The position numbers were made by a program, and so were the translations under genes. Below the pieces are notes generated by a model. It made no database searches, was not told where the DNA came from, and was given only the letters and a program-made list of their open reading frames with translations. Of a DNA stretch of 64,000 bases, positions 37,216 through 45,375 are shown in pieces. How positions within the stretch are numbered: position 1 is the first letter of the stretch; every line of letters starts with the position of its first letter. The stretch covers positions 2,096,200 through 2,160,199 of the forward strand of contig NZ_CP091740.1 of the NCBI RefSeq assembly GCF_022014595.1, given 5' to 3'. The stretch comes from Solitalea lacus (GTDB taxonomy: Bacteria; Bacteroidota; Bacteroidia; Sphingobacteriales; Sphingobacteriaceae).

Positions 37216-39516
37216 ATGAAAGGATTTTACAAGAGTTCAATTTTACTTATATCAAGTCTTGCAATAGCAATGCAAGTATTGGCACAGACTGATTTTCGAA
37301 CCAATTATTTTAAAATACATATCGACAAACGTGGATATATTACCAGCATGGTAAATACAAGCTCCCAAAAAGAGTTTAGCCCGATTGATAAGCCTTCGCC
37401 TTTATTGTGTTTGTATAGTTCAGTAAAAGATGTGTATTACTATCCACAAAGGGCTGTATACAATGTTAAGTATCAAAAGCTTGTACTACAATACAAGAAT
37501 GGTTCGACCGCAACTGTATCCATCATACCCAAAAATGGAAAATACTTTAGGTTGGAGTTGCTTTCACTGACCAATCGCAAGGATATAGATAATGTTCAGT
37601 GGGGACCTATTCATACCAGTATTACCAATTTGATGGGGGAAATAATTGGCGTAAGCCGCGATACCAGTGATGCAGTCAATTACGCCATTGGTATGCTTGC
37701 CTTAAACGATAATACACTGGGAGGTACTTCTAAAACGATTGGCGATGCTGCTCCTTTCCAGTATATTATTCACACCCCTGATGCGAAGCGTTATCCCTTG
37801 CCGAGTCATTTGCATGAAGGACAGGTTTTTTCTCTTGGAGGCAATGGGATTAGTGATGTAGCGTTTTATGCACACAAGGAGCCTTATTACAGGATTATGT
37901 ATGGAAATTCTGCAGACGTTGATGAGAAAGGGAGAATATCCATTGTTTACCAATCAAGGGATAGGTCTTTCAAAAGGCAGGTTTATTACTCACTTATTCC
38001 TAATATGCAAGCCAATAAACCTAATCATATTGACGTGCAGCCATTACCGGGTATAGACTTTATCGGTTCATCGGTTGCCTTATGGGGCAGTCCTGATAGT
38101 ACGGCATTGATGGATGTTGTACAGAACATTGTAAAATCTGAAGGGCTTCCATATCCAACTATTAATGGAAAATGGGTTAAGGATCCTGCTGCTTATGTTC
38201 CCGATGTTCTTACCGCCGGCGGGTTATATGATAATATTATATCCTATACCAATAAGTTAGGCTTTAAAACAATAAGCTTATATGACCAAGGTTTCTTGAG
38301 GCCTGACCGCGGGAATAAGGGTTATATTGATGGAAATTATTTTGAGAAGAAGCCCCTAAAGTTAAGTTCGGGGGATATGTCGCATAAAGAATTTGCCGAC
38401 ATGGCAGCAAAATACGGTATTACAATAGGCAGAACTCCTATCACAAATTCTTTGGCTCCGGGGACTATGGATGCCAGTCCTGTGCCCAGTGACAGTATAT
38501 GCTATCAGCAAAAACGTTTATTGGCGAAAAGTATTAATCCAACTGATACAATTTTGATAGTAGACGACCCGACTTATATGGAAGAAATTGCCAGTTGGGA
38601 AGGCCATTGTGCCAATTTAAATATGATAAAAATTGGTAAGGAACTGATTCATTACCTTGGTGTCTCTGACAAAGCTCCTTATCGACTTTTAAATGTAAAA
38701 AGGGGATACTGGGGAACTAAACCGGCTAACCATTCTGTGGGCGATGCTGTTTATAAACTACAAGTGACTGTCAATTACGGCTATGATGGAGTGATCCCTA
38801 ATATGGAACTACAGGATAAGATCGCAGAATACTATGCTGATGTTTGTGCCATCAATGGTTTGCGTTATTATGATTTTGATGGTCAGGAATTTTTATTTAA
38901 TAATGGTCATGGTTACTACTCTGCCAAGCGATTCTTCCGTAAGATGTTTGAGAAAGCATCAGCGTTGGGCGTTCCCTATATCCGCTTTACCGGAGCAACT
39001 TTATCGGAGGGTTCATGGCATTATCAAAGTATTTGGAACGTTGGGGGAGGGAAAAACCTTTATGATGTAGAAACCAGGGAATGGGGTAGTACCACCAGTC
39101 AAGGCAAAGACCTTCGGGATGTAACCTATGCTAATTATTTCCCTGTTGGTATGGGCGGTAATTTTCCGATCAATGCTAATTCAACAGTTAGCCAATACGA
39201 GCATATACAAGCAATCTCTGTAGGAGTTGGGACAACCTACAGCTTAGTCTTAAATCAGAAAGATGTTGAGAGTTGTCCGCAGAAAGATGAAATTTTTAAA
39301 GCAATACGTACTTGGGAAAACGCCAGGGCTGCCAATGCTATTCCTCGGTGGGTTAAAAAAGAACTGGCCGATGGTTCTAAATCTTTTCACCTGGAGGAAT
39401 TAGATGCCAATCATTGGAACTTATATAAAGTAAATGCAGATGGATCCGGCAAGCAACTGTTTGTATCGTTGAAGAGGGATGAGAAATATCCCGCATCTAC
39501 AACTTCAACCAAATAG
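37216..39516 (+). CDS. Secreted protein, probable glycosidase of unrecognised family
   Basis: About 766 residues from ATG 37216; an in-frame TTG at 37180 is passed over because the ATG gives a clean signal peptide ending QVLAQ. An N-terminal beta-sandwich-like region (about 25-280) is followed by a region with TIM-barrel character: GFKTISLYDQGFL, YGITIGRTPITNS, LRYYDFDGQEF near residue 553 and YIRFTGATLSEGSWHY. Acidic residues at strand ends (DFDGQE) could be catalytic. I do not recognise a family; the layout recalls large GH families with an N-terminal beta domain, and neighbours are all glycan enzymes. A good terminator follows the stop. Confidence 0.65.
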   Translation: MKGFYKSSILLISSLAIAMQVLAQTDFRTNYFKIHIDKRGYITSMVNTSSQKEFSPIDKPSPLLCLYSSVKDVYYYPQRAVYNVKYQKLVLQYKNGSTATVSIIPKNGKYFRLELLSLTNRKDIDNVQWGPIHTSITNLMGEIIGVSRDTSDAVNYAIGMLALNDNTLGGTSKTIGDAAPFQYIIHTPDAKRYPLPSHLHEGQVFSLGGNGISDVAFYAHKEPYYRIMYGNSADVDEKGRISIVYQSRDRSFKRQVYYSLIPNMQANKPNHIDVQPLPGIDFIGSSVALWGSPDSTALMDVVQNIVKSEGLPYPTINGKWVKDPAAYVPDVLTAGGLYDNIISYTNKLGFKTISLYDQGFLRPDRGNKGYIDGNYFEKKPLKLSSGDMSHKEFADMAAKYGITIGRTPITNSLAPGTMDASPVPSDSICYQQKRLLAKSINPTDTILIVDDPTYMEEIASWEGHCANLNMIKIGKELIHYLGVSDKAPYRLLNVKRGYWGTKPANHSVGDAVYKLQVTVNYGYDGVIPNMELQDKIAEYYADVCAINGLRYYDFDGQEFLFNNGHGYYSAKRFFRKMFEKASALGVPYIRFTGATLSEGSWHYQSIWNVGGGKNLYDVETREWGSTTSQGKDLRDVTYANYFPVGMGGNFPINANSTVSQYEHIQAISVGVGTTYSLVLNQKDVESCPQKDEIFKAIRTWENARAANAIPRWVKKELADGSKSFHLEELDANHWNLYKVNADGSGKQLFVSLKRDEKYPASTTSTK

Positions 39517-39538
39517 AAATGCATTAATATATTGCTGT

Positions 39539-39581
39539 AATAAGCCTTTAAGAAGCAATTCTTTTAGGCTTATTTTTTTCA
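39539..39581 (+). terminator. Intrinsic terminator
   Basis: Stem AATAAGCCT/AGGCTTATT with further pairing inside (AAGAA/TTCTT) and a T7 tail, 22 bases after the stop at 39516. Confidence 0.8.
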
Positions 39582-39615
39582 GATTCAGTTTTCAAGTGCA
39601 AGAGTTCTAAATTCT

Positions 39616-39730
39616 CTATGCACTTTCTGCTAATTTATATTGGTTTACAAAATCCCGAGGCGAAAGACCTTTTACTTCTTTAAAATGTTTGTTGAAGTTA
39701 GAAATTTTTGGTATCCGCTGTGATAGCATG
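39616..39730 (-). pseudogene. Relic: C-terminal end of an AraC-family regulator
   Basis: Read on the reverse strand, 37 codons from ATG at 39730 to the TAG at 39616-39618 contain SNFNKHFKEVKGLSPRDF, the typical second helix-turn-helix end of an AraC regulator. No cupin or first helix-turn-helix is found upstream (39731-40079 shows only short broken frames). It is a truncated remnant, suggesting that a regulator once stood here, next to the GH3 gene. The rest of this 560-base gap shows no other gene. Confidence 0.65.
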
Positions 39731-40079
39731 TTTCGGTATCATTGTTAATCATGCTAAAAGATTAACAATAGATTTAACAAATATAGGTGCTGATCTAAAT
39801 TTTGCAACTACTGTCAATTCCCGATTAGATTAAATGTCTTGTAGTACCATAAAGGGCTTGAGGTGTTATTTATACTCATTGTAATGTTCAAAATCCAGCT
39901 GCATTAGTGGAAGTTTGCAGATAATTGTAAAATTCATTACTGTTTTCATTAAAGTTTTGCATATAAAGCATAAGAATTTACCAAAATAATGTAGGTTTTG
40001 AGCTATCTAAATCCGCATTTTTAAAGACCAATCGATTATTGTAATTGATAGGACGAAATGCAGGTTTAATAAATTGATA

Positions 40080-42734
40080 ATGCTAAGCAATAAAATAATA
40101 AACACGGTTAAAAGACATGTATGGGTGGTGCTTGTATTTTGCTCTGCAATATTGCATGCGCAGGATTATAAGCGATTACCAATGTGGGATTCATCTTTGC
40201 CAATTGATCAACGGGTGAATGATTTGGTAAGCAGGTTAACATTGGAGGAAAAGGTTTTCCAAATGCTAAATGCCGCTCCTGCCATTCCGCGACTTGGCAT
40301 TCCTGCTTATGAATGGTGGAATGAAATCTTACATGGAGTGGCTCGTACGCCTTATAAAACAACGGTGTTCCCACAGGCTATAGGTATGGCTGCAACCTGG
40401 GATACGACGTCCTTAAAGCTAATGGCGAATTATTCGGCTATGGAGGGTCGCGCTATTAATAATAAGGCGGTTGAAGAGGGCAAAACAAAGGAACGCTATA
40501 AAGGGCTGACATTTTGGACACCCAATATCAATATCTTTCGTGATCCTCGCTGGGGCAGAGGACAGGAGACTTATGGGGAGGATCCATTTCTCACAGCTAA
40601 ACTTGGAGCTGCTTTTGTGCGTGGTTTGCAAGGTAATGATCCTAAATATCTTTTATCTGCAGCATGTGCTAAACATTATGCTGTGCACAGTGGTCCTGAA
40701 CCTACAAGGCATACCGATAATGTGAATCCAACTTTATATGATTTGTGGGATACCTACTTGCCGGCATTTAAAGAGTTGGTGGTAAATGCAAAAGTTGCCG
40801 GAGTGATGTGTGCCTACAATGCTTTAAACACTCAACCTTGTTGCGCTAACGATCTGCTGATGAATGAAATTTTGAGAAATCAGTGGAAGTTTGAGGGTTA
40901 TGTAACTAGCGATTGCTGGGCAATTGACGATTTTGTGAAGAATCATAAAACGCATAAAACAACTGCTGCGGCTTCTGCTGATGCGGTAATGCACGGTACC
41001 GATGTTGAATGTGGCACTTCTGTTTATAAATCATTGGTGGATGCAGTGAAAAATGGAATAATAGATGAAAAACAAATTGATGTTTCCGTAAAGCGTTTAT
41101 TTACCATTCGTTATCGCTTGGGAATGTTTGATACAAAGGAAAAGGTAAATTATACACAAGTTCCTTTTAGTACATTGGAAGCACCTCAACACAAAGCACA
41201 TGCACTTAAAATGGCGCAACAGTCAATCGTGTTGTTGAAAAATGATAATCAGCTTTTGCCTTTGTCCAAATCTTTGAAACGTATTGCTGTAATTGGCCCC
41301 AACGCTGACAGCCGGGTAGCGATGCTTGGCAATTATAATGGTGTTCCTTCGCGCATTGTGTCGGTGTTAGATGGTATTCGTGATAAGGTTGGGACCAATA
41401 CGGAAATTACTTATGAATCTGCTATTAACTATGTTGGAGAAACTCTGTTTTTGTCTGATAATGATGTTAGTTTCTATTCAAATGAGAAGAAACAAGGAAT
41501 AAAGGTTTCTTATTTCAATAATGAAGAATTGAAGGGTCCGCCAGTGTATGAAACAGTGGTAAATGATATCAATTTTGCTTATCCTGAAGGACAATTGCCT
41601 GCTCGAGGAGTTAGGGCCAGGCATTATTCAGCTCGCTTTACTGCTGATTTTTCTACGAAAGAAGATGAAACTATTTCGTGGCAAATGGAAGGTGATGATG
41701 GTTACCGCCTGTATATTAACGATAGTTTAGTTGTTAACCGTTGGGGCTATGAACCAGGTAAGCGTATTTTTAAATGGAACGCCCGGAAGGGGGTGAATTA
41801 TAAAATGGTATTGGAATATTGGCAGAATGAAGATGGAGCTATGATCCGCATGCAAAAAGGTTCAGAACAAAAGGCCGATCTGAAAGCGATAGCACAAAGA
41901 GTTGCCGATGCTGATGCCATTGTATTTGTGGGTGGAATTTCACCTGAATTAGAAGGGGAGCAAATGCCCGTTAATGTCGAAGGTTTTGACGGAGGTGACC
42001 GTACTTCAATACTGTTACCGGCCATTCAAACCTCATTATTAAAAAAACTTAAAGCTACCGGTAAGCCCCTTGTTTTTGTTATGCTTACGGGAAGTGCCAT
42101 TGCCATGCCATGGGAACAAGAAAATATACCGGCAATTTTAAACGCTTGGTATGGAGGACAAAGTGGAGGTACTGCCATAGCGGATGTTCTATTTGGAGAC
42201 TACAATCCGGCTGGAAGATTACCTGTTACTTTCTATAAAAGGGATACGGATTTACCAAAGTTTAATAATTACAATATGCAGGGACATACCTACCGATATT
42301 TTAATGGAGAGGTATTGTATCCATTTGGTTATGGTTTGAGTTATACATCTTTTAATTACAGTGGTTTAAGTGTTTCTAAAAACATAAAAACAGGTGCTTC
42401 CATAACAGTTGAAGTAAATGTGAAAAACGTGGGCAGGAAAGATGGGGAAGAAGTGGTACAGCTGTATGTGGCATATCCAAAGTTGAAGAATAAAACACCA
42501 ATCAGGGCGCTCAAAGGATTTCAACGAATTTCTCTGAAATCAGGCGAAAGTCGTAAGGTTCGTTTCGTTCTAAACCCTGAACACCTATCATTAGTGGATG
42601 ATAATGGTCAGCGTTATCAGCCAACAGGAGAACTGACAATCAGTGTGGGAGGAGGTCAACCAGACGTTAAGACAAAATGTACTTCAAATACTGTTCAACA
42701 AACAGTTATGATTAGTAAAAATAGTATCATGTAA
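40080..42734 (+). CDS. GH3 beta-glycosidase with PA14 insertion, beta-xylosidase-like
   Basis: About 884 residues from ATG 40080 (a TTG at 40074 also opens the frame). Signal peptide ends AILHAQ. The N-terminal GH3 TIM barrel includes FWTPNINIFRDPRWGRGQETYGEDP and the nucleophile Asp278 in VTSDCWAID. The second alpha/beta domain (about 380-770) is interrupted by a PA14 carbohydrate-binding insert at about 470-600 (DDGYRLYINDSLVVNRWG). An FnIII-like domain (about 790-870) ends the protein. The SDCWAI nucleophile segment is usual in beta-xylosidase-type members; beta-1,2-xylose of plant N-glycans is one possible target, inferred from the nearby PNGase F-type gene. It lies 20 bases before the next gene. 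Confidence 0.9.
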   Translation: MLSNKIINTVKRHVWVVLVFCSAILHAQDYKRLPMWDSSLPIDQRVNDLVSRLTLEEKVFQMLNAAPAIPRLGIPAYEWWNEILHGVARTPYKTTVFPQAIGMAATWDTTSLKLMANYSAMEGRAINNKAVEEGKTKERYKGLTFWTPNINIFRDPRWGRGQETYGEDPFLTAKLGAAFVRGLQGNDPKYLLSAACAKHYAVHSGPEPTRHTDNVNPTLYDLWDTYLPAFKELVVNAKVAGVMCAYNALNTQPCCANDLLMNEILRNQWKFEGYVTSDCWAIDDFVKNHKTHKTTAAASADAVMHGTDVECGTSVYKSLVDAVKNGIIDEKQIDVSVKRLFTIRYRLGMFDTKEKVNYTQVPFSTLEAPQHKAHALKMAQQSIVLLKNDNQLLPLSKSLKRIAVIGPNADSRVAMLGNYNGVPSRIVSVLDGIRDKVGTNTEITYESAINYVGETLFLSDNDVSFYSNEKKQGIKVSYFNNEELKGPPVYETVVNDINFAYPEGQLPARGVRARHYSARFTADFSTKEDETISWQMEGDDGYRLYINDSLVVNRWGYEPGKRIFKWNARKGVNYKMVLEYWQNEDGAMIRMQKGSEQKADLKAIAQRVADADAIVFVGGISPELEGEQMPVNVEGFDGGDRTSILLPAIQTSLLKKLKATGKPLVFVMLTGSAIAMPWEQENIPAILNAWYGGQSGGTAIADVLFGDYNPAGRLPVTFYKRDTDLPKFNNYNMQGHTYRYFNGEVLYPFGYGLSYTSFNYSGLSVSKNIKTGASITVEVNVKNVGRKDGEEVVQLYVAYPKLKNKTPIRALKGFQRISLKSGESRKVRFVLNPEHLSLVDDNGQRYQPTGELTISVGGGQPDVKTKCTSNTVQQTVMISKNSIM

Positions 42735-42753
42735 TACTCTTACCTGATTAAAT

Positions 42754-45108
42754 ATGAACGTTTCAAAAATTAAGGGTTTTATTGCATTGCTGTTTCTTTG
42801 GGGAGCAGCTAAGGCTCAGACAACAGAAGATAAGTCATTAGCAAAGTTCTTACAGCAAATACATGGTTCTTTTGGGGTTTCGATTCGACAATATAATGGA
42901 ACTATATTGACCCATCAGGAGAATTTAACAAGTAAAGAAAGTCTAAAGAGTAGCTGGAAATTGAAGTTGTCTTCAAAAAAAACAAGCGGAGAGTCTGATG
43001 CATTAGACATTACTATTAATTGTCGCTTGAACAGAGGAGAGGCTCATTCTACTGCTCTTGCGGCATCATTTAATTTTAGCAATTGGAGTAGAAATAATTA
43101 TGTTCTAGTGCCAGCGATTGTTTATAATGGTAATCGCTATCGGACAATTGGAAATGGTTACAATCCAGACTATCCAAAGGAAATGTACTACAATCCGAAG
43201 GTGCCGCTTACTATTTCCAATAATCCTCGTTTACAGATAGATGAAGGAAAGGAGTCTTTAATAGAATTGCAAACAGGCAATGCCGCCACTCCCGCAATGT
43301 GTTTTTTTTCTCCCAAAGAAAAGAAGGGTTTTATTGTAATCACTCATCAACAAACAAAGTTTGGAAATAGCGGCTTAACAATTACTGAAAACGCAAAGCA
43401 GGATAGCAGTTCATTCCAAATTTCCGCACCCTCTATGCGTAAACTGGCCGCAGGATTTGGCGATTTTCATGCAAGCGAGGATAAAGCCCCTGATTGGAAA
43501 GCTGGAGACGCATTATCATTACAGTTTCGTGTATATGTATTTCCTGCGAATGACATTCCAGCCTTGCTTCAAAAATTTATGGAGGTTCGTAAGCGATTCA
43601 CCATGCCCAATCAGCCGCGCAATCAGCTCCCGATGAGCAAACAGATTGAGCTGGGGACTACTATTTGTCGTAATAACTGGTCGGAGAACCCGGTAGGGAA
43701 TTATTATTTGCCAGAAAATAATAGGCATTTTCAATTAGGGTGGGTTAGTGGTATGATGAACACATATCCTATGCTAGCCTTAAACGATGACATAGAACGT
43801 AACAGGGTAGGGCAGGAACTGGACTTTATTGTAAATAAGCTGCAGGGTAAAAGCGGTTTCTTCTACGGAGGAATTACAAGTGATGGCAAAATCCGTCCGG
43901 AGAAAATGCATCCTGATTTTCCTGCCATTCAGGCAATGGTTAGGAAAAATAGTGATGTACTGCTATGGTTTATGAAGCATCTGTTGTTGTTAAAAGGACA
44001 AGGCCTCGCTTCGTTCATCAAACCGAAATGGGAAACCTCTGCAAAAAAATTAGCACAAGCTTTTACAACCACCTGGAATAAGTATGGTGAATTCGGGCAG
44101 TACATTGTGCCTGAAACAGGAGAAATTGCAGTGTTTAATTCTACTGCCGGCGCTATAGCCCCGGGAGGATTGGCTCTGGCAGCAAAATACTTTAATGAAC
44201 CTACTTTTTTAACCGCGGCAAAGTCAGCTGCTGACTATTATTATCAGAGGGATGTGGTAAAGCAAGGGCTTACCGGTGGTGACTGTGGAGATATATCGCA
44301 GGATGCTAATTCTGAATCGGCCTTTGGTTTTTTGGAGTCATTAATGGCTCTATATTATGTTACCAATGACGCTCAATGGTTGAAAAAAGCAGAAGTTCAG
44401 GCGGCTCTTTGTTCTACATGGGCCATTTCTTATGATCCGATTTTTCCTGAACATTCTACTACCGCTAAACTTGGGTGCCATATGGCAGGTGCTTTATGGG
44501 CTAGCATTCAAAACAAACATGCTGCACCCGGTATATGTACTGCTTCGGGTGATTATTTATTCAAGTTATTTCGTGCAACGGGTAATAAACTATATGCTGA
44601 TTTGATTAGGGATATACAGCATGCAAATGTTGAAGCGACAAATATGCCTAATCATGTAACTACTAATTATTTAATAGGCTCTTCGATGGAACGTATTCAA
44701 CCTTCTGATGCCGAAGGTAAAGGCAGCATCGGGAACTTTATTCACACACGAAATTCATGGACCGAGACCAACGGCATACTGATGGTCATGGAACTGCCCG
44801 GTATTTATTTGCAAACTGATACCCGAACGTTACAAGTATTTGACCACGTAGAGGCATCAATTATAAAGCATGATGACACCGGAATTACACTTTCATTAAA
44901 AAATCCAACCATCTATGAAGCTGCTATTTCTGTTTTTGCAGAAACCAGTAATGAAGCTGTTAAGCCAATGGGCTATGTTAATTTTTTGAGTTGGCCAAAA
45001 CTTCAGGTTAAAGCAGGGGAAACGATAAAAGTAATGGTCAAGAAAAATGGTGAAGTTGCAATATTGTCACAGGTAAATGCAGCATCAGTTGATGGTATAA
45101 TTCATTAA
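42754..45108 (+). CDS. Secreted protein of unknown family, probable (alpha/alpha) toroid enzyme
   Basis: A 784-residue exported protein with a signal peptide ending GAAKAQ. The N-terminal half (about 30-290) is beta-rich. The C-terminal half has helical-toroid character, with motifs such as WVSGMMNTYPMLAL, GFFYGGITSDGKI, GDCGDISQDANSESAFGFLESLMALY and KLGCHMAGALWASIQ. Such pairs of beta-sandwich plus toroid occur in several glycoside hydrolase and lyase families, but I cannot assign one. It follows GH3 by 20 bases and presumably acts on the same substrate. A broken ORF follows before the PNGase F-type gene. Confidence 0.6.
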   Translation: MNVSKIKGFIALLFLWGAAKAQTTEDKSLAKFLQQIHGSFGVSIRQYNGTILTHQENLTSKESLKSSWKLKLSSKKTSGESDALDITINCRLNRGEAHSTALAASFNFSNWSRNNYVLVPAIVYNGNRYRTIGNGYNPDYPKEMYYNPKVPLTISNNPRLQIDEGKESLIELQTGNAATPAMCFFSPKEKKGFIVITHQQTKFGNSGLTITENAKQDSSSFQISAPSMRKLAAGFGDFHASEDKAPDWKAGDALSLQFRVYVFPANDIPALLQKFMEVRKRFTMPNQPRNQLPMSKQIELGTTICRNNWSENPVGNYYLPENNRHFQLGWVSGMMNTYPMLALNDDIERNRVGQELDFIVNKLQGKSGFFYGGITSDGKIRPEKMHPDFPAIQAMVRKNSDVLLWFMKHLLLLKGQGLASFIKPKWETSAKKLAQAFTTTWNKYGEFGQYIVPETGEIAVFNSTAGAIAPGGLALAAKYFNEPTFLTAAKSAADYYYQRDVVKQGLTGGDCGDISQDANSESAFGFLESLMALYYVTNDAQWLKKAEVQAALCSTWAISYDPIFPEHSTTAKLGCHMAGALWASIQNKHAAPGICTASGDYLFKLFRATGNKLYADLIRDIQHANVEATNMPNHVTTNYLIGSSMERIQPSDAEGKGSIGNFIHTRNSWTETNGILMVMELPGIYLQTDTRTLQVFDHVEASIIKHDDTGITLSLKNPTIYEAAISVFAETSNEAVKPMGYVNFLSWPKLQVKAGETIKVMVKKNGEVAILSQVNAASVDGIIH

Positions 45109-45119
45109 ATAGATTATTT

Positions 45120-45372
45120 ATGAAGAAAATTCATATTGTATTGGCCTTTATTGGATGGGCAGGGGTACATACTCAGGCGTTTTCCCAGCAAAGAATAAAT
45201 GTACCGGCTCAAAAGCTGATAGATTTAGAGATAGATAAAATTTGAAAAAATAACGCCTGCTCATCTCATTAAAACCCAATAAAAAATAGGGAAATGAGAA
45301 ATAGGTCATTATGAACAGGAGAATAAACTAGGCCACAGCAATTGGAGCCTTACAATAAATACCTCAATCCCT
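45120..45372 (+). pseudogene. Relic: signal peptide and fragments of a decayed gene
   Basis: An ATG at 45120 opens 41 codons with a convincing signal peptide (MKKIHIVLAFIGWAG, cleavage near AFSQ) and then stops at TGA 45243-45245. Shifted frames continue protein-like stretches (FEKITPAHLIKTQ, then HYEQENKLGHSNWSLTI), the last in frame with the next gene. It looks like a frameshifted remnant of an exported protein. It lies exactly between the toroid-like gene and the compositionally different PNGase F-type gene. Confidence 0.45.
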
Positions 45373-45375
45373 TTG

